DNA of 64,000 nt from Deinandra increscens subsp. villosa (GCA_039602395.1 JBCNJP010000027.1:32036551-32100550), one strand, 5' to 3'. Shown: positions 34,240 to 45,763, numbered from the stretch's first letter. Numbers and translations: made by a program. Notes: a model not told the origin generated them from the letters alone.

Positions 34240-37000
34240 AAAAAAATTAAAAAAATATATATATATTTTTTAGATTCACTCATTTCCACATTAATGACAA
34301 TTAACCTCAAAATCAATAATAGATTCACTTATAACAAAATAATACATTTCATATATAAAGCAAACATTACAAAGTTAACATTAGTTTACATTACACTATA
34401 CACGTAACCTTAGCTTCTTCCATCTCAATACTTGCATTATCAAGCCCTCTTGAGGAGTCCTTGCTGACAAGTGAAACCTTCAAAAGGATATGCACAAACA
34501 TCTCTAAATTTGCAGCCATGGCATTTTTAAGGTTTCAAAAATATGTGCAAACATCTCCAAATAACGAAAAAGTTCTACTGTGTAGTACTTTGGAAAGTAT
34601 AAACATACCTCAACAACAAATGTTTCAGGCAGGAAGTGCAGCCCCAAACCGCATCTGAACAAGACCTGTAAGTAAAACAAAACAAAAAATGAATTCTGAG
34701 ATCAACATAGTCCATGCAGTTTCAGTTATCAAAATGTATAAACAATAGCTTACTTCTTGTTTAGTGTTTCCATCAAATCCCAAGAATTTAAATCCCATCA
34801 CTAGCTTGAAAACTTCAGGGTATTAAGCAAAAATGACTCTGACCTACATCTAGCTCTTCAAGCACTTGCTGACATTGTAATTTGTTAGAACCAGACCATA
34901 TATCGCAGCACTGAAGTCTGCTAATCTTGGTTAATTAAAATCAACAATATGCTGCATAAAAAAGCAATTAAACCATAACTGCAAGGGTCTGAAGACTTTT
35001 TTTTTAAAAGGGAGTAATGTTACATGCATAAGGGTCTGCTCAGTTTCAGAAATTTAAACTTTAAATTGCCAACAAACTATTTAGAACTTAGTTGGCCACT
35101 TCAATTAACCATCAACAGTTAACTACTAATAAAATAGGAAAAAAAAAACACCAAACCCAGCTCTTCATAACTTTGAAAAATATAAACTAAGTATATCATA
35201 TTATCTAAAGTACATGCAAAATAAGTGAACAATACCTACTCTGTGACAATCTGCTCTTTCTCCTGGAGCTGCCAATGCCAAAATATCCTAAAGCCATCTT
35301 CATTGAATAGGTCATTTGTTGATTTGAATTCTTAAACTTATTCTTACCAAGTACCAACATTATCATCACTTACAGGAAAGCAACCAAAATTTGCATTATC
35401 AAAGTATCTTCCCTTTGTTGGATATGGGCTTTCTTGTTGATGATATCGCGGCACCACCACCACTTGATAAACTGTTTGTTATTCCAATACATGTAAACTT
35501 AATTAATAGTTCAGATGCAATTAAAACTTATGTGTTTGATATGCTATTCGCTAAGCAAATAGTAGTTGTTATGTACCTTGGTGGGATGCTCTACCAACAT
35601 GCCATAAATATGATAATGTTCTTCTATAAACTATAATAGTAGTAACTTTCATAATCATTGTTCTGCAACCACTCTGTGAGCCAAAAAAGAAATGCACATC
35701 TTTTGCTTACAAAAATTTTACCTTAGGAGATTGGAAAAAAACCTGTGAGCGTACTCCTCTATACCACTTTGAAAAATCTTCAATATCATCCACCAAATAC
35801 TCCAGATCAGACCTTCTCAGCTGAATTCTATGCAACCACTAATCAACAACTTTCCAGATTTGGTTCCCATTCTGACATTACAGCCCCTATAAATAATTTC
35901 ACAAACATACCAGTCAAAAATATTACAATACTGAGTCAGGAAACTGGTGCAGTAAAAAACATACCAATCCCCAACCATTTTCTTGGTTCTGATAAAATTA
36001 TTAGCCCCTTCTCTAATCCTCATGACCTGAGCATACAAAATCAAAACTTTGGCAACTATAAATGCAGAAAAGGAAACCATTTTTATGTTAACGATAGGAG
36101 CAATTATGCAATAAATAAACCCTTACAAAGCATTTAAATCTAGGCTGATCTAAAATGTTTATGAATTAAAAATAACATTTATAAACACATGATGAGGAAG
36201 TATTATAAAAACTAAACAAATGCTGCAAATTAAGAAACTTGTCAAACACAGAGATAGTTTGATGATTTTAATTGCTAACTCTATTAGGTTTTTAATTAAA
36301 TTTGTGAACAGTATTAGTACGTTTAAATTTATATGTATGTTTCACACTATAATATTAAATGGGTCTCTTTGTCTCAGGCGTAAGTTTTTTGTTTTTTTGC
36401 TCACAGGCCCTTCACGATTTAAGCCTTGCAATTTTGAATACTATGCAGAGTAGCCAAAGATCGACCAAATGCCTTTATTTTATCTAAGAAAGAATATTCT
36501 CCTAATTGAATGGAACACTTTTGTAAATATAATTAAAAAACAGAAGATACAAACCGAGTAACTTGGCTTTAATACATGAGCAGCAACAATGTAAATAGCA
36601 GATTGAACTTATAATTCATCGGGAGAAACATCATGTCCACCCATTGTTTCTGCAAAATTTAAACTTCATTGCCAAAGTAAGGCTTTCATAGCATCTCAAA
36701 GCTATTCCTCAACAAACAATAACAAAAAGAAAACAATACACGGTACAATCATACTAATATGGGAAGAATAGTGGAGGTTTCACTTTCAAGAATTCACAAT
36801 ACAATTCTAAAACTTGGATAAGGGAAGCCAATCCCCGAATTACCCATATTAGCTGCTAAAGTACTATCAACAAACTGTGATACACACTTTCACATACCTA
36901 AATATGACAGCATTCCACAACATTATATAGTTATCATATGGGGCACCACTAATTCCAACATGAGGATCATCTTACAGGAACACCAGTCTTCAGAACTACA
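34240..37000. other. left interior of the CACTA, unassigned
   Basis: AT-rich interior sequence. Open frames at 35391-35636 and 35745-36137 show no recognisable domain. The opposing minus frame at 35817-36080 has a helical look but no match that I can name. Intron-like text suggests more captured gene debris, but this cannot be supported further by eye. Confidence 0.4.
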
Positions 37001-37079
37001 AAAAAGAGTGCAAGTCAGCAGGTGGATGGTAAAAATTATAAATGATTCTCCAGGTAAAAATTATAAATGCAACTTTCGG

Positions 37080-38500
37080 CTCGTTTCCGACCTCACAAGC
37101 TCCAATCACCCGGCAATAAGACGTAACGGGAACGCATAATCCTAAACCTTCCATCTCCCATAGAATCTGTAAAGCTCATCCCATTTCAACCATTTCAAGG
37201 CCGACCCGTACTGACACATATGTTCCATGCTGTCTAGAGGAGGTGTTTGTATTCAGACACAAAAATGTCAGTTTTTGTCATTTTATCCTGTTAGTTATTT
37301 AAATAATACAGAAACACTTCAAGTAGCAGAAGTACATTAGATTAAAGTTTTTATAAAATAATACGAATGAAAGACGATTATATATAAAAGTTTTTACCAA
37401 AAGACGAAATAAAAATTACTTTTTGGGTGTTTTTTTCCCACATAGAGGACAAATCTGGTACACAATGTAGCAACCTTAACGTTGCTCCGAGGTACGCATG
37501 CATTTGGCCAATTGGTTGTTTCCACAACTTGAACCCGTCACCTCCATGTCACACCCAGCATGGAGAACAAAAACCGATATCTACTTGACAAGATTGATGT
37601 TTCCTATGCTAAGATTCTTAGGACATGATAGCAAATGTGGCCATCTACTACTGGAGGAGAGGTGTATTCTCTGTGGTTCATTTTATTGGAGCTGAATAGC
37701 TGATAATCTCATTTTACCATCTAGCGGAGAATAGGGTATTCAAAACTTGCATCCAATTATCCAAACACCCCTAAAGGATGGTTACATAAAATTTAAAGAA
37801 TATTTTGAACCTGTAAGAGACCCATGATGATATCTGCAGTACTTGCCCCTTCACGTAAACAAAGAAGAACACCCTGCAATTTGGTAACCATCTAAGATCT
37901 TGTTGTGACAAATAGAAACCAAAAAACAGAAGTCAAAGTAACGTACTTCGGTTCTTTGGAATCCGTGAACACAGACCTCAATGCATACAAAGTAAAAATC
38001 GTCTTTACATAAAGATTGCATCGCCATCATTGATATCTTAGGTATCTTGCATCTGGGATTCAAGCAACCAATCCTTATGAGCCATTTTGGTCCACCTGAA
38101 GTTTAATAAAAACATTAAAATTCTAAAGCAACTTAATGTTACATTAATAAAGGTCACGGGTCTAACCTTTGCCGATGACACTGTTGTTAATCTTTTCCAA
38201 AGGAACTCGGTTTTTGACCAATCTTTGTTGTCACGGCATAATGTTAGCAGCATCATGTTGAACAGAACTTGATCGACTTTGTTCTTGTTGTGGGTAACAA
38301 TCTCCTGGAATGTCGCTTCAAAGCCTCTGGCTGGCTTTTGCAAACCCTTGGCAGATCAAGTTGTAACTATGTCCACTTGTTCCGTCGTTCAACTTCATGG
38401 ATTCAAACACCTGTAGGGCCTCATCATGCTCTTCGTTCCTCACCAAACAAGATATGAGAGCATTACAGGAGTGTGATTCAGGTCTCTTGAAACGGGTATA
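37080..38500 (-). pseudogene. captured fragments of a PPR (pentatricopeptide repeat) gene
   Basis: PPR proteins are organelle RNA-binding factors built from 35-residue helical repeats. On the minus strand at about 38340-38480 the text reads as PPR motifs (ALISCLVRNEEHDEALQVF, then GHSYNLICQGFAKASQ). After a frameshift it continues (VDQVLFNMMLLTLCRDNKDW) to a splice donor (GCAAAG then GTTAGA) at about 38165. Further exon-like pieces lie at 37850-38095 and at about 37080-37220 (EMEGLGLCVPVTSYCRVIGA). Stops (TGA near 38326) and frameshifts mean no functional protein. The order of pieces agrees with one minus-strand, intron-containing gene caught inside the CACTA. The parent gene is not identified. 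Confidence 0.55.
37450..37565 (-). mobile_element. Au-like SINE fragment
   Basis: On the minus strand the phrases GGAGGTGACGGGTTCAAGTT and GTGGAAACAACC followed by a TTAAGGTTGC..ACA block match, with changes, the body of the widespread plant Au SINE that I recall. GGGTTCAAG is its B box. The head and tail are not clear, so it is partial. Confidence 0.5.
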
Positions 38501-38869
38501 CGATTTACATAAATCACAGAAAACACTAAGGTAAACAGCTCATACAACAAGATTTAACCATTCGGGAAAGGTAATTTCATACCGTTATAGAAACAGCTGG
38601 TATATTAGCAGTCTAATCGCAGTGAGTTAGGGCAAAAGATAACATAAAAAACACAAGTGAATTCTATAATCTCACAATGGATTGATATAGGTAACTAAGA
38701 ACAACAAATATGATACCTAAGCAACAGGTGGATTCACAAGCCTAATTACAAACAACAGGTCGTGAGAGCTGACCTTCAACAAATACAATTTGAAAACAAA
38801 GAGGAGAAGGAGAACCAAAAAACGACTAGGAGAAAAACGATAAACGTTTCATAAGAAGATGAAGATTGC

Positions 38870-39130
38870 TCACCTCTTTTGTTGCAGCAAAGCGTGAGGT
38901 CAACAACAACTTCTTCAACGGCGCAATTCCGGCTTTATTCCCCTCTGTTCATCGTGCTCGAGCAAAGAAAACCTACCCTAGAAACGGTGTTGAGTGTTAG
39001 GGCGAGAATCGCAAGTGGAGATGAAACGCTATTGAGTGTTAGGGCAAGAATCGCAGGTGGAGATGAAGATTAGGGCGAGTTGGAGATTAGGGCTGGAGGC
39101 GATCGATTAGAAAGCGCGGATGAAATTTTT
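38870..39130 (-). other. captured 5' exon-like segment with 48-bp tandem repeat
   Basis: On the minus strand this CT-rich, GCCCTAATCTCC-type text looks like a 5' untranslated exon. It ends at about 38870 with AAAAGAG followed by GTGAGC, a good donor. The phrase TTGAGTGTTAGGGC.AGAATCGCA.GTGGAGATGAA occurs twice in tandem on the plus strand at about 38990-39065. It lies upstream of, and on the same strand as, the PPR-like pieces and may be the first exon of the same captured gene. Confidence 0.4.
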
Positions 39131-39381
39131 GGAGAAAGAAATGAGTAATGGAGGTCAAGAACAGCGGGAATAAAATTTTAGGGAAAAAGAACAGCGGGAA
39201 TGAAATTTTAGGGAAAAGCTTAGCGGGAAAACGAAAAACATAAGACGACACTTGTAGATGACGCTTATCTTTTTATGTGTACTCCGTGTGTTTTTTTCTA
39301 ATTTTTGACAGAAATTTTATGACGCGCAAAATGCGCGTCATTGTTCGCGTGTCAAGGAAAGCCCTTTTTCTAGTAGTGATA

Positions 39382-39510
39382 GATATCTTGTCATTGACAT
39401 GAAGATACGTCTCCTAAACTATGCCTGGAACAATCACTTACCAACAAACAACTTAATAAAAAAAATGTTAGTGATAATCCTCCTTGATCGTTCCTGCACA
39501 CAGTGAGAGA
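39382..39510 (-). pseudogene. trace of copia protease/pre-integrase region
   Basis: After the gag stop the minus strand contains SDCSRHSLGDV at about 39395-39430, which resembles the conserved aspartic-protease neighbourhood of copia polyproteins (a D-S-G-C-S-R-H-M-T-G pattern) with key residues altered. The frame is broken, and the CACTA is inserted immediately downstream. Nothing of the polymerase follows apart from a possible trace beyond the CACTA. Confidence 0.45.
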
Positions 39511-41440
39511 TTAGTTAGCTAATAGTACCCAGGCCATTGTTTTTCTGGGTACTCCTGAGGAATCAATGAATGAAATTTCTTTTAAAAACATTCCTTTTGA
39601 AAGATCAGGAAGTTGGGATGATTCGGTTGTAGCTGCCTTGACTTTTGGCTTCCAAATTCCAGGTGATTTAACATTTGTTTTAGTCACTTTTGGAGTTGTG
39701 ACCTTAGGTATTTCAACCTTCTTCATTTTAGATTCACTTTTCAAAACAGTTTTTGTTTAGTCACCTTTTGAGTTGTGACTTTAGGTATTTCAACCTTCTG
39801 CATTTTAGAAATATTTTTCAAAATAGTTTTAGTTACCTTGGGAGGGGTAACTTTGGGTTTTTCAAGTTTTGATTGCTTTAAAAATGGTTTCATCACCTTT
39901 TTCTGAAAATTTTGGTAACTTTAAAAGCTGTTGTTTTGATTTAAAGATTTTCTTTCAGCTTTGGCAGCGCCCCAATGTTGATCAGAGGGTTTAACCTTAG
40001 GAGTAACAGTCTTCATTGCCTTAGGTTTCTGCACCATCATCGGCTTAGACTTCACAGACTCCTGAGATGAAACCCTTTGACTTTTTGGAAAGTAGGGTTC
40101 ATAGGGGCGATAAAGACAGTTTCTAGCAATATGACCAGCGATGCCACAATTAAAGCAAGTCTGCTTCTTTAGATAGAAGTCAGACGTGTACCCATTTGTC
40201 TTTGGTGGCTGATATGGAGCTGGTTTGCTCTGTGTCTGCCTCCTTGGTCCATTTGCTGATCCAAGATTGACTCTTGGCTGGTTCCTCGAAGCCTGTGTCG
40301 AACCTGTCTTAACCGTCTTTGTGCTTCCTTGATTCGTTGACGTTAAAGCACCATTCTTGCAATTACAACAACAACTGCATGATCCAACTGAAGAAATGGG
40401 AGACACAGCCACTCCCTTGAGTTTTTCATTCTTCACCACAGTTGTTAACTTCACACTTGGATGCTTAATGGTGATCTTTGGCTTCTCAACTTTGGCTTCA
40501 CCGACCACTCCATCAGTTATTCCCTTGAACTTGGAGGAGAAGGATGGTAAGTCATACCCAACATCTGGTTCTTGGTCAAACATAGATCCAGATGTCATAA
40601 AGATTTTCCCCCAGGCCGTGTCGTCAAGATCACCTTTTCCCTTTTGACTTCGTCAACAACTTTCAAGCATGGGGTTTCAATTTTAGGGTATGGTTTCAAC
40701 TCTACCCCAACATCATCAGACTTGGAATTATGACATATGTTATACTCCTGGCACTCAGCATCATCTCTTGATACGTCCTCTATTCTCCCTTCACCATATG
40801 TCATGTTTGCCTCGTTGTCTATTTCCTCTTGAGTCAATGGTGTAGTTCCAACCAAGACACTATCAATATGAGGAGCAGCTTCTTTATAATCTGACTTGGT
40901 TCGTTCAACTTGATCCTCACTAAGAAGTATTCCTATAATGTCTCTGGGAACTGGTGGAGGAATAATGTTGTTTGCAGCCAAGGCCTTATCAGTCTTTTCT
41001 GATCCAAATCCAGGTGTGTGTTTCCCAACTTGACCAGTCACCACAGCATGTGACAATTCCTTTCCAGCTTCAAGCATTCTTTTGCTCCTCATTTGATTCA
41101 TATCAAGCTTAACCTGCATCTCATTGTTCTTATGCTTCAGGTCATCTATCTGCTTACTTAGCTCAGCTATCTCTAACTTAGCGTTGTCATACAAATAGGC
41201 GTTCTCAGTTGCAAGGTTCTTATATTTTGTTATATCTAATTTTTGAGCTTTAACCTTCTCTTCGTTCTTTTGCCATCTACCCTTAAATGAGCTCTTCTCG
41301 TATTTTGTCTCAAACAATTCTGACTGAAAATTTCTACACATTTGCTTAAGTTCAGGAATTATACGAGCACAAGTAGGATTGGGGCATATCTCAGCATCTT
41401 CGTCCTCTAATATATTCTTTTCTTCAACCACTGAACTCAT
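39511..41440 (-). pseudogene. copia-type gag, broken by a frameshift
   Basis: Gag packages element RNA into particles. The first frame (41440 down to 40595, 281 residues) starts MSSVVEEKN and has a long coiled-coil-like stretch (about residues 30-115). The second (40598 to 39921, 225 residues) has a CX2CX4HX4C zinc knuckle at residues C148, C151, H156 and C161 (40116-40157) and a cysteine cluster just upstream (SCSCCCNCKNG). The two overlap by four bases, and the reading shows a one-base shift near 40630-40645, in an AAAAGG context, between them. After a stop at 39921-39923 a lysine-valine-rich repeated tail (KVEIPKVTT units) continues to a stop at 39511, ending WVLLAN. I see no canonical N-terminal gag domain upstream. 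Confidence 0.75.
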
Positions 41441-42157
41441 TATGCAGCTTCTGAAAATCTTGAAAAATCTGCAAAAACGGCAAAATCGGCAAAAGTACTA
41501 TTCAAAAAATAGTGTCAAAAACTTAAAACTGAAAAACGGAGGCCTTCGGAGTGGAATTTGGGGGTCCAAACGAGCTCCCCTGGACGTTAGTCTGGGGTAA
41601 TTCTGGGGCTTGATGTCACGAACGTCGTGTTCAAATTTGAGCTTCTAACTCCAAACGAGTCAAAAGTTACGCCCGTTTCCGTGAAAGTGTGAAAAACTGA
41701 CTCTTTGCCGCAAACCCTGTTTCCGATCGTAAACCCTGTTTACGATCGTAATCACCGTGGATCGTAAACTCCTGATCGTAAACTATTAACCGCCTTTAAA
41801 AATCGTAAACTCAGATTACGATACTCGATTACGACCACCGGAGTCGTAAACTCCTGTTCCCGATGCTGCAAAGTCGTAAACTGTGTTTGCGATCCAACCA
41901 AATCGTAAACTCGTTTACGATATACAAGTACAGTCGTAATCTCCTTTCTCCGAGTCGTAAACACCTAAAAATGTGATCTTGAAGTCGTAAACACACCGAT
42001 GATGAAGATCTTCAAGCAACTCAGTCGTAATCACTCTGAAAACCCAGAAAACTCAGTCGTAAACACTCAGAACTCGAAGAACACAGCAGCAGCAACAGTC
42101 GTAAACCCAGAAAACACTTGAATCTATATCGTGAGAACCTCGAATCTAAGATTCTTG
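41441..42157 (-). promoter_or_regulatory. leader of the copia-type element with TCGTAAAC array
   Basis: This is the untranslated leader between PBS and gag. Between 41710 and 42110 the word TCGTAAAC occurs eleven times in one orientation and its complement GTTTACGA twice, with several TCGTAATC variants; spacing is irregular (about 15-60 bp). The same word occurs in the LTRs and in the related leader at 12590-12930. Its role is unknown. Packaging, priming or transcription-factor binding are all possible. Confidence 0.75.
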
Positions 42158-42169
42158 GCTCTGATACCA
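42158..42169 (-). promoter_or_regulatory. primer-binding site (PBS), tRNA-Met type
   Basis: On the minus strand TGGTATCAGAGC begins two bases after the 5' LTR. This is the common plant copia PBS, complementary to the 3' end of initiator tRNA-Met. It fixes the direction of the element. Confidence 0.92.
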
Positions 42170-42171
42170 AT

Positions 42172-42625
42172 TGTATGTCCGGAATAACTCCCGAAACACG
42201 ATATTGATATCACAAACGAGTGCGGAATCCTCGTTTATGATTGATTCAAGAAAAGAGAAGAGAAGAAACACAAGAATACGATGATAAAACGCTAAAAGCT
42301 TGATCTTCGCACACAAGAAATCTTGTCGGGTACAAAGCAGAAAATCGTAAACTCTCTCTCTCTCTGATTACGATCGTGAACACCAATGCTCCACTAGAAA
42401 TCGTAAACTGGTCACCTTTGAATAGTAAACTCATGGGGTTTATATAGCCATCCCATGAGTTTACTATTGGGCTCTTAAAACCTAATCATAAACCCAAGCC
42501 CATGCCCAAATCCAATAGTAAACTAGCCTAAACATAATAATAAAACTAGCCTACTAATCTAATGAAACCCACTAAGCCTAGTCCAAACTATTTAATATTA
42601 CAAGCCTCATAATCTAGCCTCAACA
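42172..42625 (-). repeat. 5' LTR of the copia-type element
   Basis: On the minus strand this is the upstream, promoter-bearing LTR, with TATATAA (plus-strand TTATATA) at about 42440-42446. It is 454 bp long, the same as the 3' LTR. The outer end is CAACA on the plus strand, followed by target duplication CTAGA. Confidence 0.92.
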
Positions 42626-42630
42626 CTAGA

Positions 42631-45171
42631 TAAGCGTACATAAATGAGCTTCCTGCGAAATGCATAAAAAATTCACTAAACATTTGGTTTGTTTATAGGC
42701 CTAACTGTCTAGCAGCTTAATTGAAAACCCTTGAAAATTTACCCCAAGACCCGAAAACCGTCTCAACTGAAGTTTATTAATCCATTGACGTATTTCCTAA
42801 GTTATGTCAATTTTTGATTTGTTAAACAACTCTAAATTTAAATATCACAAAAATAAAGCTTTTATGAACAGTATCAATGCGGATAGTCTGCCATGAACTT
42901 GGCTAGACGATCTATCTAATTTCCTGATCAGATGACTTGGTCAACCTTGGTCAATATGAACCGTGTGATATCCCTCGTCAGGCGGTGCATTTGACAACCT
43001 TGACAAACGGCCAAAAACCACAATAGAGACCGTCTATTTTGAGAGGGTCTATATGACATCCTCACCAAACAAATTAATTTGATTCCAAATCAAATTTGAT
43101 TTAGTACGTACGTGTTAAATAAGACAGATATCAACATCAGTCGATTCATTAATCTAAAGCTACTTTCAAGCGTAGTTTACGTTGGTTCCAAAAACTTGAG
43201 TCAAGATTATAGTACAACACAAATAATGATCAAGAAGAATCTCTATAGAGAGTGTACTATTTGGGCACCAACAATAGTAACCCCTATATTTGAAAGAAAG
43301 CCTACAAAAGTATGCTATATATACATGATGAGCCAACTTGCGAACTTCAGAAAACTAGTGGTTTTACAGTTGTGGGACAAAGAAATGAAGAATCTCTAGT
43401 GCAATTATGGGTTTCCAGTGTGAGTCTTTAATGTAGCATGTAACGAAATCAAATACCAGTAGCAATTAATAAGAAACACACTAGCAATTAATGAGAAACA
43501 CACATATCAGTATCCTTCTCATGATTGACATTTATAATTGCACCCTCAGTCTTTGAGCTTTCATATGGTTTGCATTGATGAAAACTACCATTGGACTCAG
43601 GAATGCGACGATCCATCAAGTTCTACCTTTTTTTAACCATAAATTTATACCAACTTGTCTTGGATTCACAAGTGTGAATCTAGGATTTTTTGTTGGTGGG
43701 GTAAAAAATAAAGGATGTTAAGAAAATGTTGGGTCAAAAAATACATTAATAGGTGAGGTCAAACGGGTCGGGTCAAAATGATATTTGCGGTTATGAAATA
43801 AATAGAAACTTATTATAGCTTTAATATGGAATGATAAACGTTATTGGATACTTTTTTTTGAACATCTAATTAACACCATTTTTCACCCATCACACTCACG
43901 TTTTGAATCGGGGTCTCCAGCAAAGAGGATATTGTCTCTTACTACAAGGCTACAACCTAAGTAGCGTTATTGGGTACTTAACCATATCATAGAAGCATCA
44001 TATACATAATTTTTAGCAACTAACCATTTTGTTCTCATTGCAACATTTCCTAATCATAAAAAGTTACAATAAATTGTATTAAAGTATGGGTGATCAAACC
44101 TTAACTGGCATTAACCGACAAGAAAACTTAATTTCTCAATGTACATTTATTGTTTTGAAGTTTCAAAATTTAGATCAGATCTACATAGTTCATATAAAGC
44201 ATGATCATAACAAGAAAAGTTTGAAGAACGTTTATTTAACAAATATATATGGCTTTAGAATTTGTGTTAGAACAAAATGAATTCTTGAGGAAAATAACTA
44301 GAATGATATAATATGAGGAAAAACAAAGTACTTAAAGTACAAATTGAAAGCATTACTTTCATGAACATGAAATTTAAACAATTATTGAAGTGTGAATGAA
44401 TATGCACGTTAAATTCATGAAGTTGAACTCCAATCTCACATTGCTTCAATGATAAAATCAAGTGGTTTCCTCTTCTCTTTATATTTGAAAGCTAAACTTT
44501 AATGCCACATATATTGCTTATTGATAAAACCAATTATTTTTCATTTCTATAAGTTCTATAAGTTGAGGAGTCTTTATCTTCATAAGCTTCACTCCCCTCT
44601 CCACCCTTAGGTGCCTTGAAAATAAAAAATTTGGGTGCCTTTTGACACCCTTTGGTGCCTAAGTGACCAAGTATTTTGTGAGTACTCGGACCTCGGGGGT
44701 TGCAGAGACGCCTTTTGACAAATCGGTTGAGACAACTCGAAATCGACCAATCTCGGCCCAAATCGGATCAACTCAGAGCAACTCGGTCCAACTCGGGAAA
44801 ATTGGTCAAACGCGAAAAAAGTCGGTCAAACGCGGAAAAATCCAAAATTAAAAAAAAAGTTTAAAAAATATAAAATATAAAATATAAATACATTTTAGAA
44901 GTTTATAAAATTTAAATAAATTAAAAAGCTTTGCCAAACTCGGGAAAATTGATCGACCTTGTCAGAAAATTAACTAACGGGTGTTTTTTTAAACCCTTTT
45001 AATCGTTTAGTCATTTTACTAATGCATTTTGGACATGTCTTCTATTGATATTCATGTATTTGGTTATGAATATTAATAAATGCATGATATTTGACATATA
45101 TATATTTCTCAAATGTTATTTTCCTTAGAATTTATCATATTCGAGTACTCCCTGCCTAGGCCGAGTACTCG
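42631..45171. other. intergenic DNA, no supported gene
   Basis: The first 100 bp continue the repeat into which the copia-type element is inserted. The frame at 43112-43399 (95 residues) shows no recognisable motif. 44640-44960 is rich in CAACTCGG and AACTCGGG words with A-rich spacers, like subterminal regions of DNA transposons, but no ends could be paired. This stretch may be the 3' noncoding region of the element whose LTR starts at 45187. Confidence 0.4.
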
Positions 45172-45763
45172 TAAATAGGGAGAGATTGTTGGGATTTCCA
45201 AGACCAAGACATTGTGATTTGGTTAGATGTGTTTATTACTCAATGGGCCACTTATTATATATCGTCTTGCAACATGGTGAAGATCATGACGGCTCGAGAT
45301 ATATGACTAACCGAAGACCGGCAGTAGTGACTTTATATTTATTGTTGTATTATTTATTTATCACTAGTTTAGCTATTTACCTTTATACCCTTGGTAGGTC
45401 TCATGTGTTACGGTAAACATATCCTCCATAGGATGATGATGCATATATGAGTGACCAGAGAGTTTTGTTATGAAGCTTTTAAGTTTATAAGGGCTCAAAA
45501 ACACACTTGTTCTTGAGGACCCAGTATGAGTGGGGTAGGTATAATATAATCTTTCGGTTATTAATATTATCCTACTATCTCGTTGTTCTTCGTGTTCTTG
45601 ATATCTATGTTCTAGTTTACACATTATTATCAAATCTCACACACCATTGTGTTTATATCCGGGTGTACGTTCGTTATAGAAAACGAGTGCACAAATCTCA
45701 AGATTCGCTTCCACACGTGTCAAAGTTAGCCCACCACATCGTTTTAACAATTGGCATCAGAGT
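45172..45763 (+). mobile_element. LTR flanked by both a PPT and a PBS
   Basis: The LTR is 45187-45749 (TGTTGGGATTTCC...TTTTAACA). A PPT-like run, AAATAGGGAGAGAT, lies directly upstream, as for a 3' LTR. A PBS-like TGGCATCAGAGT lies at 45752-45763, as for a 5' LTR. So internal sequence remains on both sides, as in a tandem or recombined array of two elements sharing one LTR. It is related to the LTR at 57641: both share CGAAGAC..GGCA..GTGACTTTAT and a TATTTGTCACTAG-type block. Confidence 0.65.

Larger units (their letters stand above)
33989..39378. mobile_element. non-autonomous CACTA (En/Spm-type) transposon carrying gene fragments
   Basis: The left end is CACTACTACAAAAA and the right end is TTTTTCTAGTAGTG, its near-perfect inverse, and the match extends with changes over about 30 bp. 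The 3-bp target duplication ATA lies at 33986-33988 and 39379-39381. Subterminal regions carry repeated palindromes such as GACGCGCAAAATGCGCGTC (34081-34230 and 39310-39345), the usual CACTA transposase-binding pattern. No TNP1- or TNP2-like frame was found in its 5390 bp, so it depends on transposase from elsewhere. The interior contains spliced-gene debris, including PPR-like exons, on the minus strand and an old SINE piece at 37450-37565. It sits in the pol remnant of the copia-type element. Confidence 0.88.
31193..42625 (-). mobile_element. copia-type LTR retrotransposon, gag only, with nested CACTA
   Basis: Two 454-bp LTRs (31193-31646 and 42172-42625) have TG...CA ends and are flanked by a perfect 5-bp target duplication CTAGA (31188-31192 and 42626-42630). 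They differ at 4 positions. The PBS, leader array and gag follow the right LTR and the PPT adjoins the left LTR, so the element reads right to left. Between gag and PPT there is only a trace of protease, about 2.3 kb of noncoding DNA and a CACTA insertion of 5.4 kb; no integrase, reverse transcriptase or RNase H. Without the CACTA it would be about 6.0 kb, matching the gag-only (TR-GAG) class that needs an autonomous partner. It is inserted into a GAACGAACATAAAT-rich repeat. Confidence 0.88.

Noticed and set aside
41700..42110. CRISPR-like array of TCGTAAAC words
   Set aside because: The repeat is only 8 bp, spacing is irregular, some copies are inverted, there are no cas genes and this is eukaryotic DNA.
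43112..43399. 95-codon plus-strand frame as a possible small gene
   Set aside because: No motif, no splice or promoter context, and AT-rich surroundings; length alone is weak evidence in this window.
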